DNA from: SKUL01 sp964487545
GTDB taxonomy: Bacteria > Bacteroidota > Bacteroidia > Flavobacteriales_D > SKUL01
Assembly (NCBI GenBank): GCA_964487545.1
Contig: CAZARI010000012.1
Span: 9,309 to 73,308 of the forward strand
Reading direction: 5' to 3'
DNA length: 64,000 nucleotides
Under the pieces are notes generated by a model, which saw only the letters and a list, made by a program, of their open reading frames with translations, had not been told where the DNA came from and did no database searches. Below, one piece after another: positions 8,793-16,414 of this stretch; the stretch's first letter is position 1; each line of letters begins with the position of its first letter. The position numbers and the translations under genes are program-made.

Positions 8793-8843
8793 CTTCATAC
8801 ATTGTAACATTTAACAGAAAATGCCGTTAAACTCATCATTCTG

Positions 8844-8857
8844 TTTGGTTAATAGAT
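8844..8857 (+). repeat. TTGGTTAA element, copy A
   Basis: TTTGGTTAATAGAT here is identical over 14 bases to the start of the array at 9362-9375. It lies in the 3' untranslated stretch of the decarboxylase gene, before the terminator at 8883. Related octamers recur near 43 kb. Confidence 0.5.
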
Positions 8858-8882
8858 GGACGAAGGGATTTATTCCCAAACT

Positions 8883-8914
8883 AAGGTCGGCTTAATTGTC
8901 GGCCTTTTTTTTTA
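8883..8914 (+). terminator. Rho-independent terminator after the decarboxylase gene
   Basis: AAGGTCGGC, loop TTAATT and GTCGGCCTT pair over 9 bp, with G-U wobbles, and run into a long T tract. It ends the plus-strand transcript just where the convergent DUF3817 gene stops. Confidence 0.8.
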
Positions 8915-9214
8915 CCATTTGCGAACGCGCTTATCGAGCCAGAACGGCCCAAACGGCACCAGCGACGCGAAACCCGCCAAGATCACTTTTTTGAATGACC
9001 ATCCCAACTGCACCGCGGCTATCAAAAGGGTGAAACCATAAGCCACGAAGAGCACACCGTGGGCCCAGCCGGTATATTTTACCGCCAACGGCATGTCGAG
9101 CGCATATTTCATGGGCATGGCAATAAAGAGCAAAAGGAGGTAACTGATACCTTCGAGAATTCCAACCAGTCGAAACCGATCGCGGGGATTGGGTTGAAGC
9201 AATGTTTTATCCAT
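8912..9214 (-). CDS. DUF3817 small integral membrane protein
   Basis: A 100-aa protein with about three hydrophobic helices: GILEGISYLLLLFIAMPMKY, a central GWAHGVLFVAYGFTLLIAA and a C-terminal segment ending PFGPFWLDKRVRKW. The order EGISYL, MPMKY, GWAHG and PFGPF is characteristic of the DUF3817 (YdzA-like) family. Its function is unknown and it should sit in the inner membrane. A TATCTTTG promoter lies 4 bases before the ATG, implying a nearly leaderless mRNA, as is common in this phylum. It converges on the decarboxylase gene. Confidence 0.85.
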   Translation of the reverse strand: MDKTLLQPNPRDRFRLVGILEGISYLLLLFIAMPMKYALDMPLAVKYTGWAHGVLFVAYGFTLLIAAVQLGWSFKKVILAGFASLVPFGPFWLDKRVRKW

Positions 9215-9218
9215 GGTG

Positions 9219-9226
9219 CAAAGATA
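9219..9226 (-). promoter_or_regulatory. Promoter -7 element for the DUF3817 gene
   Basis: The minus strand reads TATCTTTG followed by CACC and the ATG at 9214. It matches the TAnnTTTG consensus. No clear -33 element was found. Confidence 0.6.
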
Positions 9227-9361
9227 CCTCGTGCACTCGAAACTGGCATCGTCGAAAAAATTAGATCTTTATCACACTGAGAATCAGGCTGAATAAAATT
9301 TATTGCGAAATCTATTAACCCAGTTGTAACCCTGTTCTTAAATGGGCGTATACAGAAGTGA

Positions 9362-9395
9362 TTTGGTTAATAGATTGGTTAACATGATTGGTTAA
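9362..9395 (+). repeat. TTGGTTAA array, copy B (three octamers)
   Basis: TTGGTTAA occurs at 9363-9370, 9375-9382 and 9388-9395, with starts 12 and 13 bases apart. A terminator hairpin follows 12 bases later. No protein-coding gene points into this stretch on the plus strand, so the array and hairpin together look like a small untranslated transcript. Confidence 0.6.
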
Positions 9396-9407
9396 AAGTG
9401 ACAAGAG

Positions 9408-9433
9408 CCCCGACATCCCGTCGGGGTTTTTGT
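9408..9433 (+). terminator. Rho-independent terminator without an upstream coding gene
   Basis: CCCCGAC, loop ATCCC and GTCGGGG form a 7-bp GC-rich stem followed by TTTTTGTTTT on the plus strand. The only neighbouring genes are on the minus strand, where the hairpin has no T tract. It most likely ends a small RNA that includes the TTGGTTAA array. Confidence 0.7.
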
Positions 9434-9453
9434 TTTATTCTGGCAGGTCAATC

Positions 9454-10314
9454 TTATTTGATTTCGATGATCAGGTAGGAAGTAATGCTCCAAAATTCAT
9501 CCACGTCATTAATCACCAGTTGGTAGTTCTCTGCTGAGTCGCCCTCAAACGAATAAGCATGTGCGGGATGATTAGAAAGGATGGTTGCATTCATACTACT
9601 CAGGTTGATTTCGGTTATTTCTCTTTTGTCGATATTGACAAATTCGTCGCGAATAAAATCCTGCTGCACCTGCTTTCCGGCGAGTATTCCCCCTCTTTCG
9701 GCAATGCCTTTTTCTTTGAGTTCCTGAAAGGTGCCAACGACAAAATAAACCGTATTGGCATCATCGGACATGGTTTTGAGCATGCCCTCGTTCATTCGGA
9801 TTTCGTTGGCGAGCTCTTCGTTCATCTTGTTGAGAATATCAATCGTGAAGTTGGCCGCAACCAGATTTTTCTTGAGCGTGACAATTTCGGCATCCTTAGT
9901 TGCGAGCTGCTCTTCGAGACCTGCAATGAGACTTTTAAAATTACCGACATCTCCTTGGTATCGAGATACCGTTTCATTTAGCACTTGAATTTTCTCGCGG
10001 TTTGCCTGAAGCAGGGCATTAATATTCTGAATTTCCATTTCAATGGATTCGCGCTGATCGCCACTCAATTCAGTGCTGCGACTATCAATTCTAATCGTTT
10101 CTTCCGATTCGCGAATCAAAGCCAGGTTTCGGTTGATGGTGGCAAGAGTTTCTACAAAATCGTACAGCACCGAGTCTTTCTCGGCCGCTTCGCGCTGCAA
10201 CTGACTGTTATGGGCTTCGAGCAACACAATCTGTTCGTCTTTTTCCGGAGTTTCTGGGCTTTCACACGAAACAATAATCACTGAAATGAGCAAAAAGGAA
10301 AGTAAATTTTTCAT
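9454..10314 (-). CDS. Coiled-coil lipoprotein of unknown function
   Basis: The 286-aa product begins MKNLLSFLLISVIIVSC, an SPII signal with a lipobox ending at Cys17, so it should be lipid-anchored in the envelope. Roughly residues 25-190 are heptad-like (AHNSQLQREAAEKDSV, later LEEQLATKDAEIVTLKK) and predict a long coiled coil. The C-terminal third (VYFVVGTFQELKEKGI ... WSITSYLIIEIK) looks globular. Proteins of this shape are common uncharacterised Bacteroidota lipoproteins and I do not recognise a function. An ATG two codons upstream is an alternative start. The gene stands alone between two minus-strand control signals. Confidence 0.8.
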   Translation of the reverse strand: MKNLLSFLLISVIIVSCESPETPEKDEQIVLLEAHNSQLQREAAEKDSVLYDFVETLATINRNLALIRESEETIRIDSRSTELSGDQRESIEMEIQNINALLQANREKIQVLNETVSRYQGDVGNFKSLIAGLEEQLATKDAEIVTLKKNLVAANFTIDILNKMNEELANEIRMNEGMLKTMSDDANTVYFVVGTFQELKEKGIAERGGILAGKQVQQDFIRDEFVNIDKREITEINLSSMNATILSNHPAHAYSFEGDSAENYQLVINDVDEFWSITSYLIIEIK

Positions 10315-10331
10315 GGTCATATTTTGGTAAT

Positions 10332-10339
10332 CAAATTTA
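10332..10339 (-). promoter_or_regulatory. Promoter -7 element for the coiled-coil lipoprotein gene
   Basis: The minus strand reads TAAATTTG, matching TAnnTTTG, 17 bases before the lipoprotein ATG. Confidence 0.5.
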
Positions 10340-10519
10340 GTCAAACATGCGAAATTCTACGCTTCGGTTGATACAATTGCCCAAAACTTCTAAATTTAAT
10401 CCACCACAAGATTTCCGTTGGGCTTCTTTAACTTTAAACTAATCATTTGCACATCCTTTTCGGGATAATGCCAGAGCGAGTCAATAGATTTAATCCTATA
10501 TTTTGTCTATTATTATACT

Positions 10520-11602
10520 ATGACAGAAAGCAAAACGCATTGGACTCGGGCAGTTAGCAAGGTCATCATTCTTTTGATGGCGCTTTGCCTGTCGCCCCCA
10601 ATTTACTCACAAACGGTGGTGGACGACGTGATTCAGGAAATTCCGGAATCACTGGGTGAAGGGCCAAAACAGGATCCGGAGTATGTGCAGCCGATGCGCG
10701 AATACCTGGCCTTGCGTATCTACAATGTCATGAAAACCACCGACTTCAAAATCAGAAACAACAACCGCAACCAGATTCTTCGGTTTAATCCAAACAACGG
10801 ACTGGGAATGGGTTTGGGTTTTTCTTACCGCATCTTGGCACTTGATGTGGGTTTTGTTGTTCCGGGCACCATGCGCTATCGGGGTGATGACCCCTACACC
10901 AAATTTGATTTGCTCAGCACATTGTACGGCAAAAAACACGTCCTCGATCTGAATCTACAGTATTATCAGGGCTACTTTTTGGACAATGCCGATGATTTAT
11001 TTCCCCTTCACCCCGAGCTCAGTCCGCAAGGTATTCGTTCGGACATTGAATCGGTGGACATCGCATTATCGTATTTGAATGTGTTGAACCACAATAAATT
11101 TTCGTTTCAGGCGGCATTTTTGGGCGATGTTATTCAGAAAAAAAGTGCGGGCAGTTTTACCTTTCACGGGTTTGTTTCGCTCTTTGGACTTACCGCCGAT
11201 TCGATGTTGGTCATGCACGATTTTCAAAACGACCTTAATCAGCAGGCCCATATCAACGAAATCGGATTGCTTTCAACCGGCACCGGAATTGGATACGCCC
11301 ACACCTTTGTGCTTCCGAAAAACTTTTTCATCACCCTGAGCGGCGCGCCAATGGGAATGCTTTCGGCCACTTATGCAGAGGTGAATAACCCAAACTACGA
11401 GAACAAAACCACCACCAAATTCAACATCCGGCTGTTTACACGAAGTGCTGCGGGATACAATTCGGAACGATTTTACATCATTTTCAACTTTATTCACGAC
11501 TACTATTTTATCCGTTTTGGCGAAATGTCGCGGGTGGATTATGCCCCGATGAAGCTCAAATTGTTTTTTGGTTATCGCATCGGAAAGCTCGCGAAAGGTT
11601 AA
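10520..11602 (+). CDS. DUF4421 family putative outer-membrane protein
   Basis: A 360-aa protein with a signal peptide (hydrophobic residues about 14-27, ending PPIYSQ). The body alternates aromatic and polar residues in beta-strand fashion: LALRIYNVMKTTDFKIRNNN, GLGMGLGFSYRILALDVGF, then YGKKHVLDLNLQYYQGYF. That order, together with a later YLNVLNHNKFSFQAAF, is the DUF4421 signature as I remember it. It probably folds as a beta-barrel in the outer membrane, and the function is unknown. The next gene starts 9 bases downstream, so the two are probably co-transcribed. Confidence 0.75.
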   Translation: MTESKTHWTRAVSKVIILLMALCLSPPIYSQTVVDDVIQEIPESLGEGPKQDPEYVQPMREYLALRIYNVMKTTDFKIRNNNRNQILRFNPNNGLGMGLGFSYRILALDVGFVVPGTMRYRGDDPYTKFDLLSTLYGKKHVLDLNLQYYQGYFLDNADDLFPLHPELSPQGIRSDIESVDIALSYLNVLNHNKFSFQAAFLGDVIQKKSAGSFTFHGFVSLFGLTADSMLVMHDFQNDLNQQAHINEIGLLSTGTGIGYAHTFVLPKNFFITLSGAPMGMLSATYAEVNNPNYENKTTTKFNIRLFTRSAAGYNSERFYIIFNFIHDYYFIRFGEMSRVDYAPMKLKLFFGYRIGKLAKG

Positions 11603-11611
11603 TTTCAACCG

Positions 11612-12487
11612 ATGGAAAAATCGTTTAGCCGCCCGCAATCATTTTTTATAGTGATTATTATTTATGTACTCGCCTTTTTTCTGGCGTGGTTCATCATTTT
11701 CCATTTTCACGACGAAAACATTTTCCTGCGGATACTCTACGCAGATTTGGCCGCCACCATTTTGGTTTTTATCGCGAGCACCATTTTCAAAAACGCCAGT
11801 ATCTACGATCCATATTGGAGTGTCATTCCCATTTGGATTGCGATTTACCTCACAGTAATGGTTTCATTTGATCTAAATCTGCGCGGCATGCTCGCCGTAA
11901 TTGTCGTTGTGATGTGGGGAATTCGTCTAACGTGGAATTGGACTTCGCAGTGGCGCGGAATGCATCACGAAGATTGGCGTTATATGGGCTTTCGCAAAAA
12001 AACAGGTTCAGCATTCTGGCTGGTTAATTTTTCGGGCATTCACCTGATGCCCACCTTGCTTGTCTTTCTGGGGTGTTTGGCGCTGGTACCGGCCATCGGC
12101 ACAAATAGCACACCCGTATTCTGGCTCGATTATTTAGCCTTTGGACTCTGCGTAATCGGAGTGATAATTGAAAGCACGGCCGACCGCCAACTGCGGAAAT
12201 TCCAGCACAGCAATCCCCCACCCGATGCCATTTTGAATAGTGGGCTCTGGAAACACGTCCGCCACCCGAACTACACCGGCGAGATCATCTTTTGGTGGGG
12301 AATTTTTCTCTTTGGATTGGCCGCAAGTCCAAAAAACTGGTGGATGATGATCGGTCCGGTGGCCATTACGCTGCTCTTTATTTTCATCAGCATTCCGCTG
12401 ATTGACCGACGAATGCAAGACCGGAGACCGGGATACCCAAGTCACATGCGCACTACGCCTCCGCTGCTACCGGGAATCAAGTGGTAA
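11612..12487 (+). CDS. DUF1295 / steroid 5-alpha-reductase-like membrane protein
   Basis: A 291-aa polytopic membrane protein with about seven hydrophobic segments. The C-terminal part holds the diagnostic NAD(P)H/substrate region of the DUF1295 and isoprenylcysteine methyltransferase-like clan: ESTADRQLRKFQ, then GLWKHVRHPNYTGEIIFWWG and a terminal DRRMQDRRPGYPSHMRTTP. The natural substrate is not known; relatives reduce or methylate lipids. It follows the DUF4421 gene by 9 bases. Its last 10 residues lie within about 40 bases of the mtaB start, with a separate promoter between them. Confidence 0.85.
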   Translation: MEKSFSRPQSFFIVIIIYVLAFFLAWFIIFHFHDENIFLRILYADLAATILVFIASTIFKNASIYDPYWSVIPIWIAIYLTVMVSFDLNLRGMLAVIVVVMWGIRLTWNWTSQWRGMHHEDWRYMGFRKKTGSAFWLVNFSGIHLMPTLLVFLGCLALVPAIGTNSTPVFWLDYLAFGLCVIGVIIESTADRQLRKFQHSNPPPDAILNSGLWKHVRHPNYTGEIIFWWGIFLFGLAASPKNWWMMIGPVAITLLFIFISIPLIDRRMQDRRPGYPSHMRTTPPLLPGIKW

Positions 12488-12512
12488 CTTACTGCAGGCA
12501 GGTTCAATTTCG

Positions 12513-12520
12513 TATTTTTG
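12513..12520 (+). promoter_or_regulatory. mtaB promoter -7 element
   Basis: TATTTTTG matches TAnnTTTG and is followed by CAGC and the ATG at 12525. This implies an almost leaderless transcript and fixes the start over a longer in-frame extension that overlaps the DUF1295 gene. Confidence 0.55.
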
Positions 12521-12524
12521 CAGC

Positions 12525-13844
12525 ATGAATCACCTTGCAAAAGTGGCCTTTTACACACTGGGCTGCAAACTCAATTTTTCAGAGACCTCTGCCATTGCTC
12601 GGAGTTTTGAGGAGGCCGGATACGCGCGGGTTTCGTACGACGATCATGCGGATGTTTATGTGATTAACACCTGCTCTGTAACGGACAATGCCGATAAAAA
12701 ATGCAGGTATTACGTGAAACGTGCGCTCAAAAAAAATCCGGAGTCCAAAGTAATTGTAGTGGGTTGCTATGCCCAACTGAAACCGACAGAAATTGCCGAA
12801 ATCCCAGGGGTGTTTATGGTGCTTGGAGCCAATGAGAAATTCAACGTTATTGCGCACCTCGAAAACAACCAAAGCGCTACCGACCCGGTCGTATTCAACC
12901 AACCCATTAAAGAAACCCGCAATTTTCACCCCGCCTTCAGCATCGGTGATCGCACCCGCACATTTTTGAAAGTTCAGGATGGCTGCAATTATTTCTGTTC
13001 TTTTTGCACCATTCCACTTGCTCGCGGAATCAGCAGAAGCGCCACTGTGGCTCAAACCGTTGCCGAAGCGCAAAAAGCAGCAATAGAAGGCGCCAAGGAA
13101 ATTGTACTGACCGGCGTGAATATCGGCGACTTTGGACACGGAACCGACGAAACATTTTTCGACTTGGTGCAAGCGCTCGAAGCCGAAGTACCGGTTGAGC
13201 GTTTCCGAATTTCATCCATCGAACCCAATCTGCTTTCGGACGATATTATTCGATTTGTTGGCCGTTCCAAAAAATTCGTTCCACACTTTCATATTCCACT
13301 GCAGTCGGGCAGTGACGAGCTGCTGGGCAAAATGCGCCGCCGGTACAAAAGCAACCTTTACCGCAACCGCGTGGAGCTCATTAAAAAAACCATGCCTCAG
13401 GCCTGTATTGGAGTAGATGTCATTGTGGGCTTTCCGGGTGAAACAAAGGAACGCTTCGAAGAAACCTACCGTTTTTTGCAGGAACTCGACGTAGATTACC
13501 TGCACGTATTCACCTATTCTGAGCGCCCTAACACCACCGCCGTTCGCATGGATGAGGTAGTGGCTGCCGACGACCGCAGTCGAAGAAGTAAAATGCTGCG
13601 GATCCTTTCTACCAAAAAGCAGCGGAAGTTTTATCGGAGTCAAATTGGAGAAACACACTTGGTATTGCTCGAAGCCGATGAACAAGATCACCAGATGTTT
13701 GGTTTTACAGAAAACTACGTGAAAGTGAGTTTGCCATACCATTCCGAACTGATTAATACGGTGCAAGCGGTGAAGCTGGGGCATATTGACGAAAACGGAA
13801 TAATGATCGGCGAACTTGTGGCCGCAGAATTTGCATCAGCATGA
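12525..13844 (+). CDS. mtaB: tRNA t6A37 methylthiotransferase MtaB
   Basis: A 439-aa radical-SAM methylthiotransferase that converts t6A to ms2t6A at position 37 of ANN-decoding tRNAs. The N-terminal UPF0004 domain has its three cluster cysteines in TLGCKLN, NTCSVT and VVGCYAQ. The radical-SAM CxxxCxxC is in DGCNYFCSFCTIPLARG. The usual iron-sulfur support motifs follow (HIPLQSGSDELLGKMRRRY, VDVIVGFPGET), and then a C-terminal TRAM domain. TLGCKLN and IPLARG favour MtaB over MiaB or RimO. It overlaps the next gene by 4 bases (ATGA), so the two are translationally coupled. Confidence 0.93.
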   Translation: MNHLAKVAFYTLGCKLNFSETSAIARSFEEAGYARVSYDDHADVYVINTCSVTDNADKKCRYYVKRALKKNPESKVIVVGCYAQLKPTEIAEIPGVFMVLGANEKFNVIAHLENNQSATDPVVFNQPIKETRNFHPAFSIGDRTRTFLKVQDGCNYFCSFCTIPLARGISRSATVAQTVAEAQKAAIEGAKEIVLTGVNIGDFGHGTDETFFDLVQALEAEVPVERFRISSIEPNLLSDDIIRFVGRSKKFVPHFHIPLQSGSDELLGKMRRRYKSNLYRNRVELIKKTMPQACIGVDVIVGFPGETKERFEETYRFLQELDVDYLHVFTYSERPNTTAVRMDEVVAADDRSRRSKMLRILSTKKQRKFYRSQIGETHLVLLEADEQDHQMFGFTENYVKVSLPYHSELINTVQAVKLGHIDENGIMIGELVAAEFASA

Positions 13845-14653
13845 CAGCACTCTCTCACCAAAGACTAGCAGAACTCACCAAGGAAGTTGAAAAAATTAGC
13901 CGGGTTGTCGGAAAGTTTATGCGCGACGAACGCGCTGTTTTCAATCGAAAAAAGGTAGAGCACAAAGGCCAAAGCGGTCTGGTGTCTTATGTCGATCAGC
14001 AGGCAGAAAAGCAGTTTGTTGATGCCCTCTTTGAAATTTTTCCCGAAGCCGGTTTTATTGCCGAAGAAGGCACCGGAAGTAAAATAGAAGGCGGTTATAA
14101 CTGGGTGATTGACCCGCTGGATGGCACCACCAATTTTGTGCACAATATTCCTTTTTATAGCAGCAGTGTAGCGCTTGAATATCGGGGCACGGTGCTGTTG
14201 GGTGTCATTTACGATCCGAGCCACGACGAAATGTATGCTGCGCATGCTGGGGGAATTACTACCCTTAATGGTGTTCCGGTTAAAGTTTCGAAGGCAACCC
14301 GTATGTCCGACATGCTGATGGTTACTGGATTTCCTTACGATCACAGTGGATTGCTGCAGGCCAACTTGGATACCATAAAAGACCTGACTTTACATAGCCG
14401 CGGCATCAGACGACTCGGTTCGGCAGCGTTGGATTTGTGCTACGTGGCCTGCGGAAGATTTGATGGTATGTATGAATACGGATTGAACCCTTGGGACGTA
14501 GCCGCCGGCATTTGCCTGGTGGCTCAAGCAGGTGGAAAAGTGGACGATTTTGAAGGTAAAGGCAATCCATTATTCGGCGAGCAACTACTGGTGGGATCGC
14601 CAGCCGCATTCGACTTACTGCTGCCAATTGTGCGTAAGAATTTTGAAAAATAA
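13841..14653 (+). CDS. suhB: Inositol monophosphatase family protein
   Basis: A 270-aa Mg-dependent phosphatase. The metal-binding motifs are EEGTG, the family signature WVIDPLDGTTNFVHNIPF, and NPWDVAAGICLVAQAGG near the C terminus. The family hydrolyses inositol-1-phosphate and related sugar phosphates; the true substrate in Bacteroidota is often unclear, and SuhB can also act in rRNA antitermination in other phyla. Its ATG overlaps the mtaB stop, and a small secreted TPR gene follows 8 bases later. Confidence 0.9.
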   Translation: MTALSHQRLAELTKEVEKISRVVGKFMRDERAVFNRKKVEHKGQSGLVSYVDQQAEKQFVDALFEIFPEAGFIAEEGTGSKIEGGYNWVIDPLDGTTNFVHNIPFYSSSVALEYRGTVLLGVIYDPSHDEMYAAHAGGITTLNGVPVKVSKATRMSDMLMVTGFPYDHSGLLQANLDTIKDLTLHSRGIRRLGSAALDLCYVACGRFDGMYEYGLNPWDVAAGICLVAQAGGKVDDFEGKGNPLFGEQLLVGSPAAFDLLLPIVRKNFEK

Positions 14654-14661
14654 CTGTGTTT

Positions 14662-15051
14662 ATGCGCATCCTTATCCTATTCATTATACTTCTTTACCCT
14701 GCGGCACTTTTTTCGCAAGATCTGCAAATGGGAAAAGCCTATCACGTTAACGTAGCCGATTCGCTCTACGCAATCGGCGACTATAACGGTGCCCAAATGC
14801 ACTACAAACTGGCGCTCATCTCGATAAAAAACGATGCAGCGCTGAATTACAAACTCGCCAAAACATACTTGAAGCTCAACCAACCGCGACCAGCAACCAA
14901 ACACCTGAAACGCGCAAAACGCATCGGATACTATCGCGCCGATCTCTTGCTCGACTCTTTGTCGGGGTTTTCGGGCGGTAACGAACAAGAACGTGAGTTG
15001 ATTCTAAAGGAAATGCAGGAGTATTATGGCAGTGAACCGACCGACCAGTAA
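14662..15051 (+). CDS. Small secreted TPR-like protein
   Basis: A 129-aa product with an N-terminal signal peptide (MRILILFIILLYPAALFSQ, cut before DLQMG). A helix-turn-helix stretch follows (ADSLYAIGDYNGAQMHYKLAL ... AALNYKLAKTYLKLNQPRPA) that reads as two tetratricopeptide-like repeats. It is probably periplasmic, and I do not recognise a function. A GTG two codons upstream is an alternative start. It is the third gene of the mtaB run. Confidence 0.7.
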   Translation: MRILILFIILLYPAALFSQDLQMGKAYHVNVADSLYAIGDYNGAQMHYKLALISIKNDAALNYKLAKTYLKLNQPRPATKHLKRAKRIGYYRADLLLDSLSGFSGGNEQERELILKEMQEYYGSEPTDQ

Positions 15052-15056
15052 AATCA

Positions 15057-15089
15057 ATAAAAAAGGGCCCGCTTTTCAACAAGGCCCCG
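15057..15089 (-). terminator. Terminator of the acidic-protein gene
   Basis: Read on the minus strand, GGGGCC, a 13-base loop and GGCCC are followed by TTTTTT. It lies 30 bases past the stop of the acidic-protein gene and may also stop the converging mtaB transcript. Confidence 0.6.
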
Positions 15090-15118
15090 AGATGTTGTTA
15101 AGGAATATTTCTCTTTAG

Positions 15119-15451
15119 TTAATCGACTTCATCCTCCTCGTCTTCGTCATCCTCTTCGTCGGCGACATCATCAGCAATATCGTCCACCACTTCGCTATCG
15201 AACCCATCCAGATCATCGTCTTCTTCGTCGTCTGACTCCAGCGCTTCGTCCATTTTAGCAGCGAGTTGTTTACTTACTTTTATCAGATAGATGTCATCCT
15301 CGTATCTGATTTCAACCGCTTTCACTGTTTCATTTTGGTGATTGGTGAAAGTGATCAGGTCATCTTCGTCAATTCCTTCGGGATATCTGTTGTTAAGAAT
15401 ATCCAACAATTCAGGAGTGATGTTTTTGTAGTCTTTAATAATCCGCTTCAT
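15119..15451 (-). CDS. Small protein with a strongly acidic C-terminal tail
   Basis: A 110-aa protein in two parts. Residues 1-72 form a compact ordered-looking domain (MKRIIKDYKNITPELLDILN, YPEGIDEDDLITFTN, AVEIRYEDDIYLIKVS). Residues 73-110 are almost all Asp and Glu. I recall it as a conserved Bacteroidota hypothetical, sometimes loosely named DNA primase, with no visible primase motif. The arrangement of a small folded head and acidic tail resembles the RNA polymerase delta subunit of Firmicutes in shape only. It is a single-gene unit with its own terminator; a TAGTTTCG at 15490-15497 on the minus strand is a weak promoter candidate. Confidence 0.8.
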   Translation of the reverse strand: MKRIIKDYKNITPELLDILNNRYPEGIDEDDLITFTNHQNETVKAVEIRYEDDIYLIKVSKQLAAKMDEALESDDEEDDDLDGFDSEVVDDIADDVADEEDDEDEEDEVD

Positions 15452-15616
15452 TCAACAGATGGTTATTTTTAGGTGTTGTCTCAGTGGGCGAAACTAATAA
15501 ATGATCTCAAGTAAAAAAACGGCTACAGATCAAAAAAGTCACTTTTCTCCCATTGCGCTTATCATACACAAATTACAAAAATATACTGTGGTCAGAAAAC
15601 ACTTTTTGGATCTTTT

Positions 15617-16366
15617 CTACACGTCCGACTCGACGGCAATCGGTTCATTTTTGCGCTGCAAATAAGCTGCAAGTGGGTCAGACTTCTTCCATTTGCCTAC
15701 CGTGCGGTAGGGCTTAAGGCGCGTGAACATTTCTTCGACAAAACCATTTCGCTGTCGGGTGACCTGAATGGCTTCCAAATGAAATTTCTGATAGGCAAAT
15801 GCCTCCATGAGTTCTTTGTTTTCCCAGATGCTGAAAGTGGCTTGTTCCATCAAGGGAATTTCACCAATGCCTTTGGTAAAAATCAAACCGTGAGCGTCTT
15901 TGTGCTCATCGCTCACCCCCGGAACCATGCTCCAGAATTTAAACAGAAACCGTCTTTTTAAGGTGGCTCTGGTCAATGCAGCCATCAGTTGACTTTCGGG
16001 ATTGGGATCGGAAAATTCCCATCCGCTAAATCCAGACCATGCCCCGCGCGAGCTCAACGGCTTAAGAAAAACGGTGTATTGTTCTGTGCTGTGTGCGGTA
16101 TACGCCGAAAAAAGTTTGGAGCGGAGATAATCTTCGGCACATTGTTCATTTTCCCAAACGGCCAGCATACCATAAACACTCCAGTCGGGCCAGAGGCTGT
16201 ATCCAACACCACTTCCGCTACCCAGCGGCTTATAGAATTTTAATCCCGTCATCTTGCGCATTGGTGCCCGGGCTCCGTACATTTGCTGCATGCCCCATAT
16301 CTTGTGCCATCCGCGGTAGCGAAAAAATGAGATGGTCACCGTTTGGGTATCTTTGATGGTATTCAT
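15617..16366 (-). CDS. crtA: Spheroidene monooxygenase-family carotenoid oxygenase (CrtA)
   Basis: A 249-aa protein resembling CrtA throughout: an N-terminal ISFFRYRGWHKIWGMQQMY, GVGYSLWPDWSVYGMLAVWE, LKPLSSRGAWSGF, then ATFSIWENKELMEAFAYQ and HLEAIQVTRQRNGFVEEMFTRL. In phototrophs CrtA is a haem enzyme adding a keto group at C-2 of acyclic carotenoids; here the product is inferred only. The gene diverges from crtD and cruF over 48 bp, supporting a joint role in modifying the open end of a monocyclic carotenoid. The promoter on its side is a very good match to consensus. Confidence 0.82.
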   Translation of the reverse strand: MNTIKDTQTVTISFFRYRGWHKIWGMQQMYGARAPMRKMTGLKFYKPLGSGSGVGYSLWPDWSVYGMLAVWENEQCAEDYLRSKLFSAYTAHSTEQYTVFLKPLSSRGAWSGFSGWEFSDPNPESQLMAALTRATLKRRFLFKFWSMVPGVSDEHKDAHGLIFTKGIGEIPLMEQATFSIWENKELMEAFAYQKFHLEAIQVTRQRNGFVEEMFTRLKPYRTVGKWKKSDPLAAYLQRKNEPIAVESDV

Positions 16367-16383
16367 GTCATTACAATTGACAA

Positions 16384-16413
16384 CAAAACTAAGGCTAATC
16401 TCGCCAATTCAAA
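16384..16413 (-). promoter_or_regulatory. crtA promoter with -33 and -7 elements
   Basis: On the minus strand TTTG (16410-16413), an 18-base gap and TAGTTTTG (16384-16391) reproduce the Bacteroidota consensus in sequence and spacing. The ATG of crtA is 17 bases further. This is the best promoter match in the window, and it nearly fills the 48-bp divergent gap shared with crtD. Confidence 0.75.
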
Positions 16414-16414
16414 C

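Noticed and set aside
9454..9460. Treating the 9408 hairpin as the terminator of the minus-strand lipoprotein gene
   Set aside because: On the minus strand the hairpin is followed by CTCTTGTCAC rather than T residues, while the plus strand has a clear T tract.
15119..15451. Naming the acidic protein DNA primase or RNA polymerase delta
   Set aside because: No primase motif is present, and the similarity to delta is only in overall shape.
16349..16356. TATCTTTG upstream of crtD as its promoter
   Set aside because: It lies inside the 5' end of crtA on the opposite strand and has no -33 element at the right spacing, so coding constraint explains it as well.
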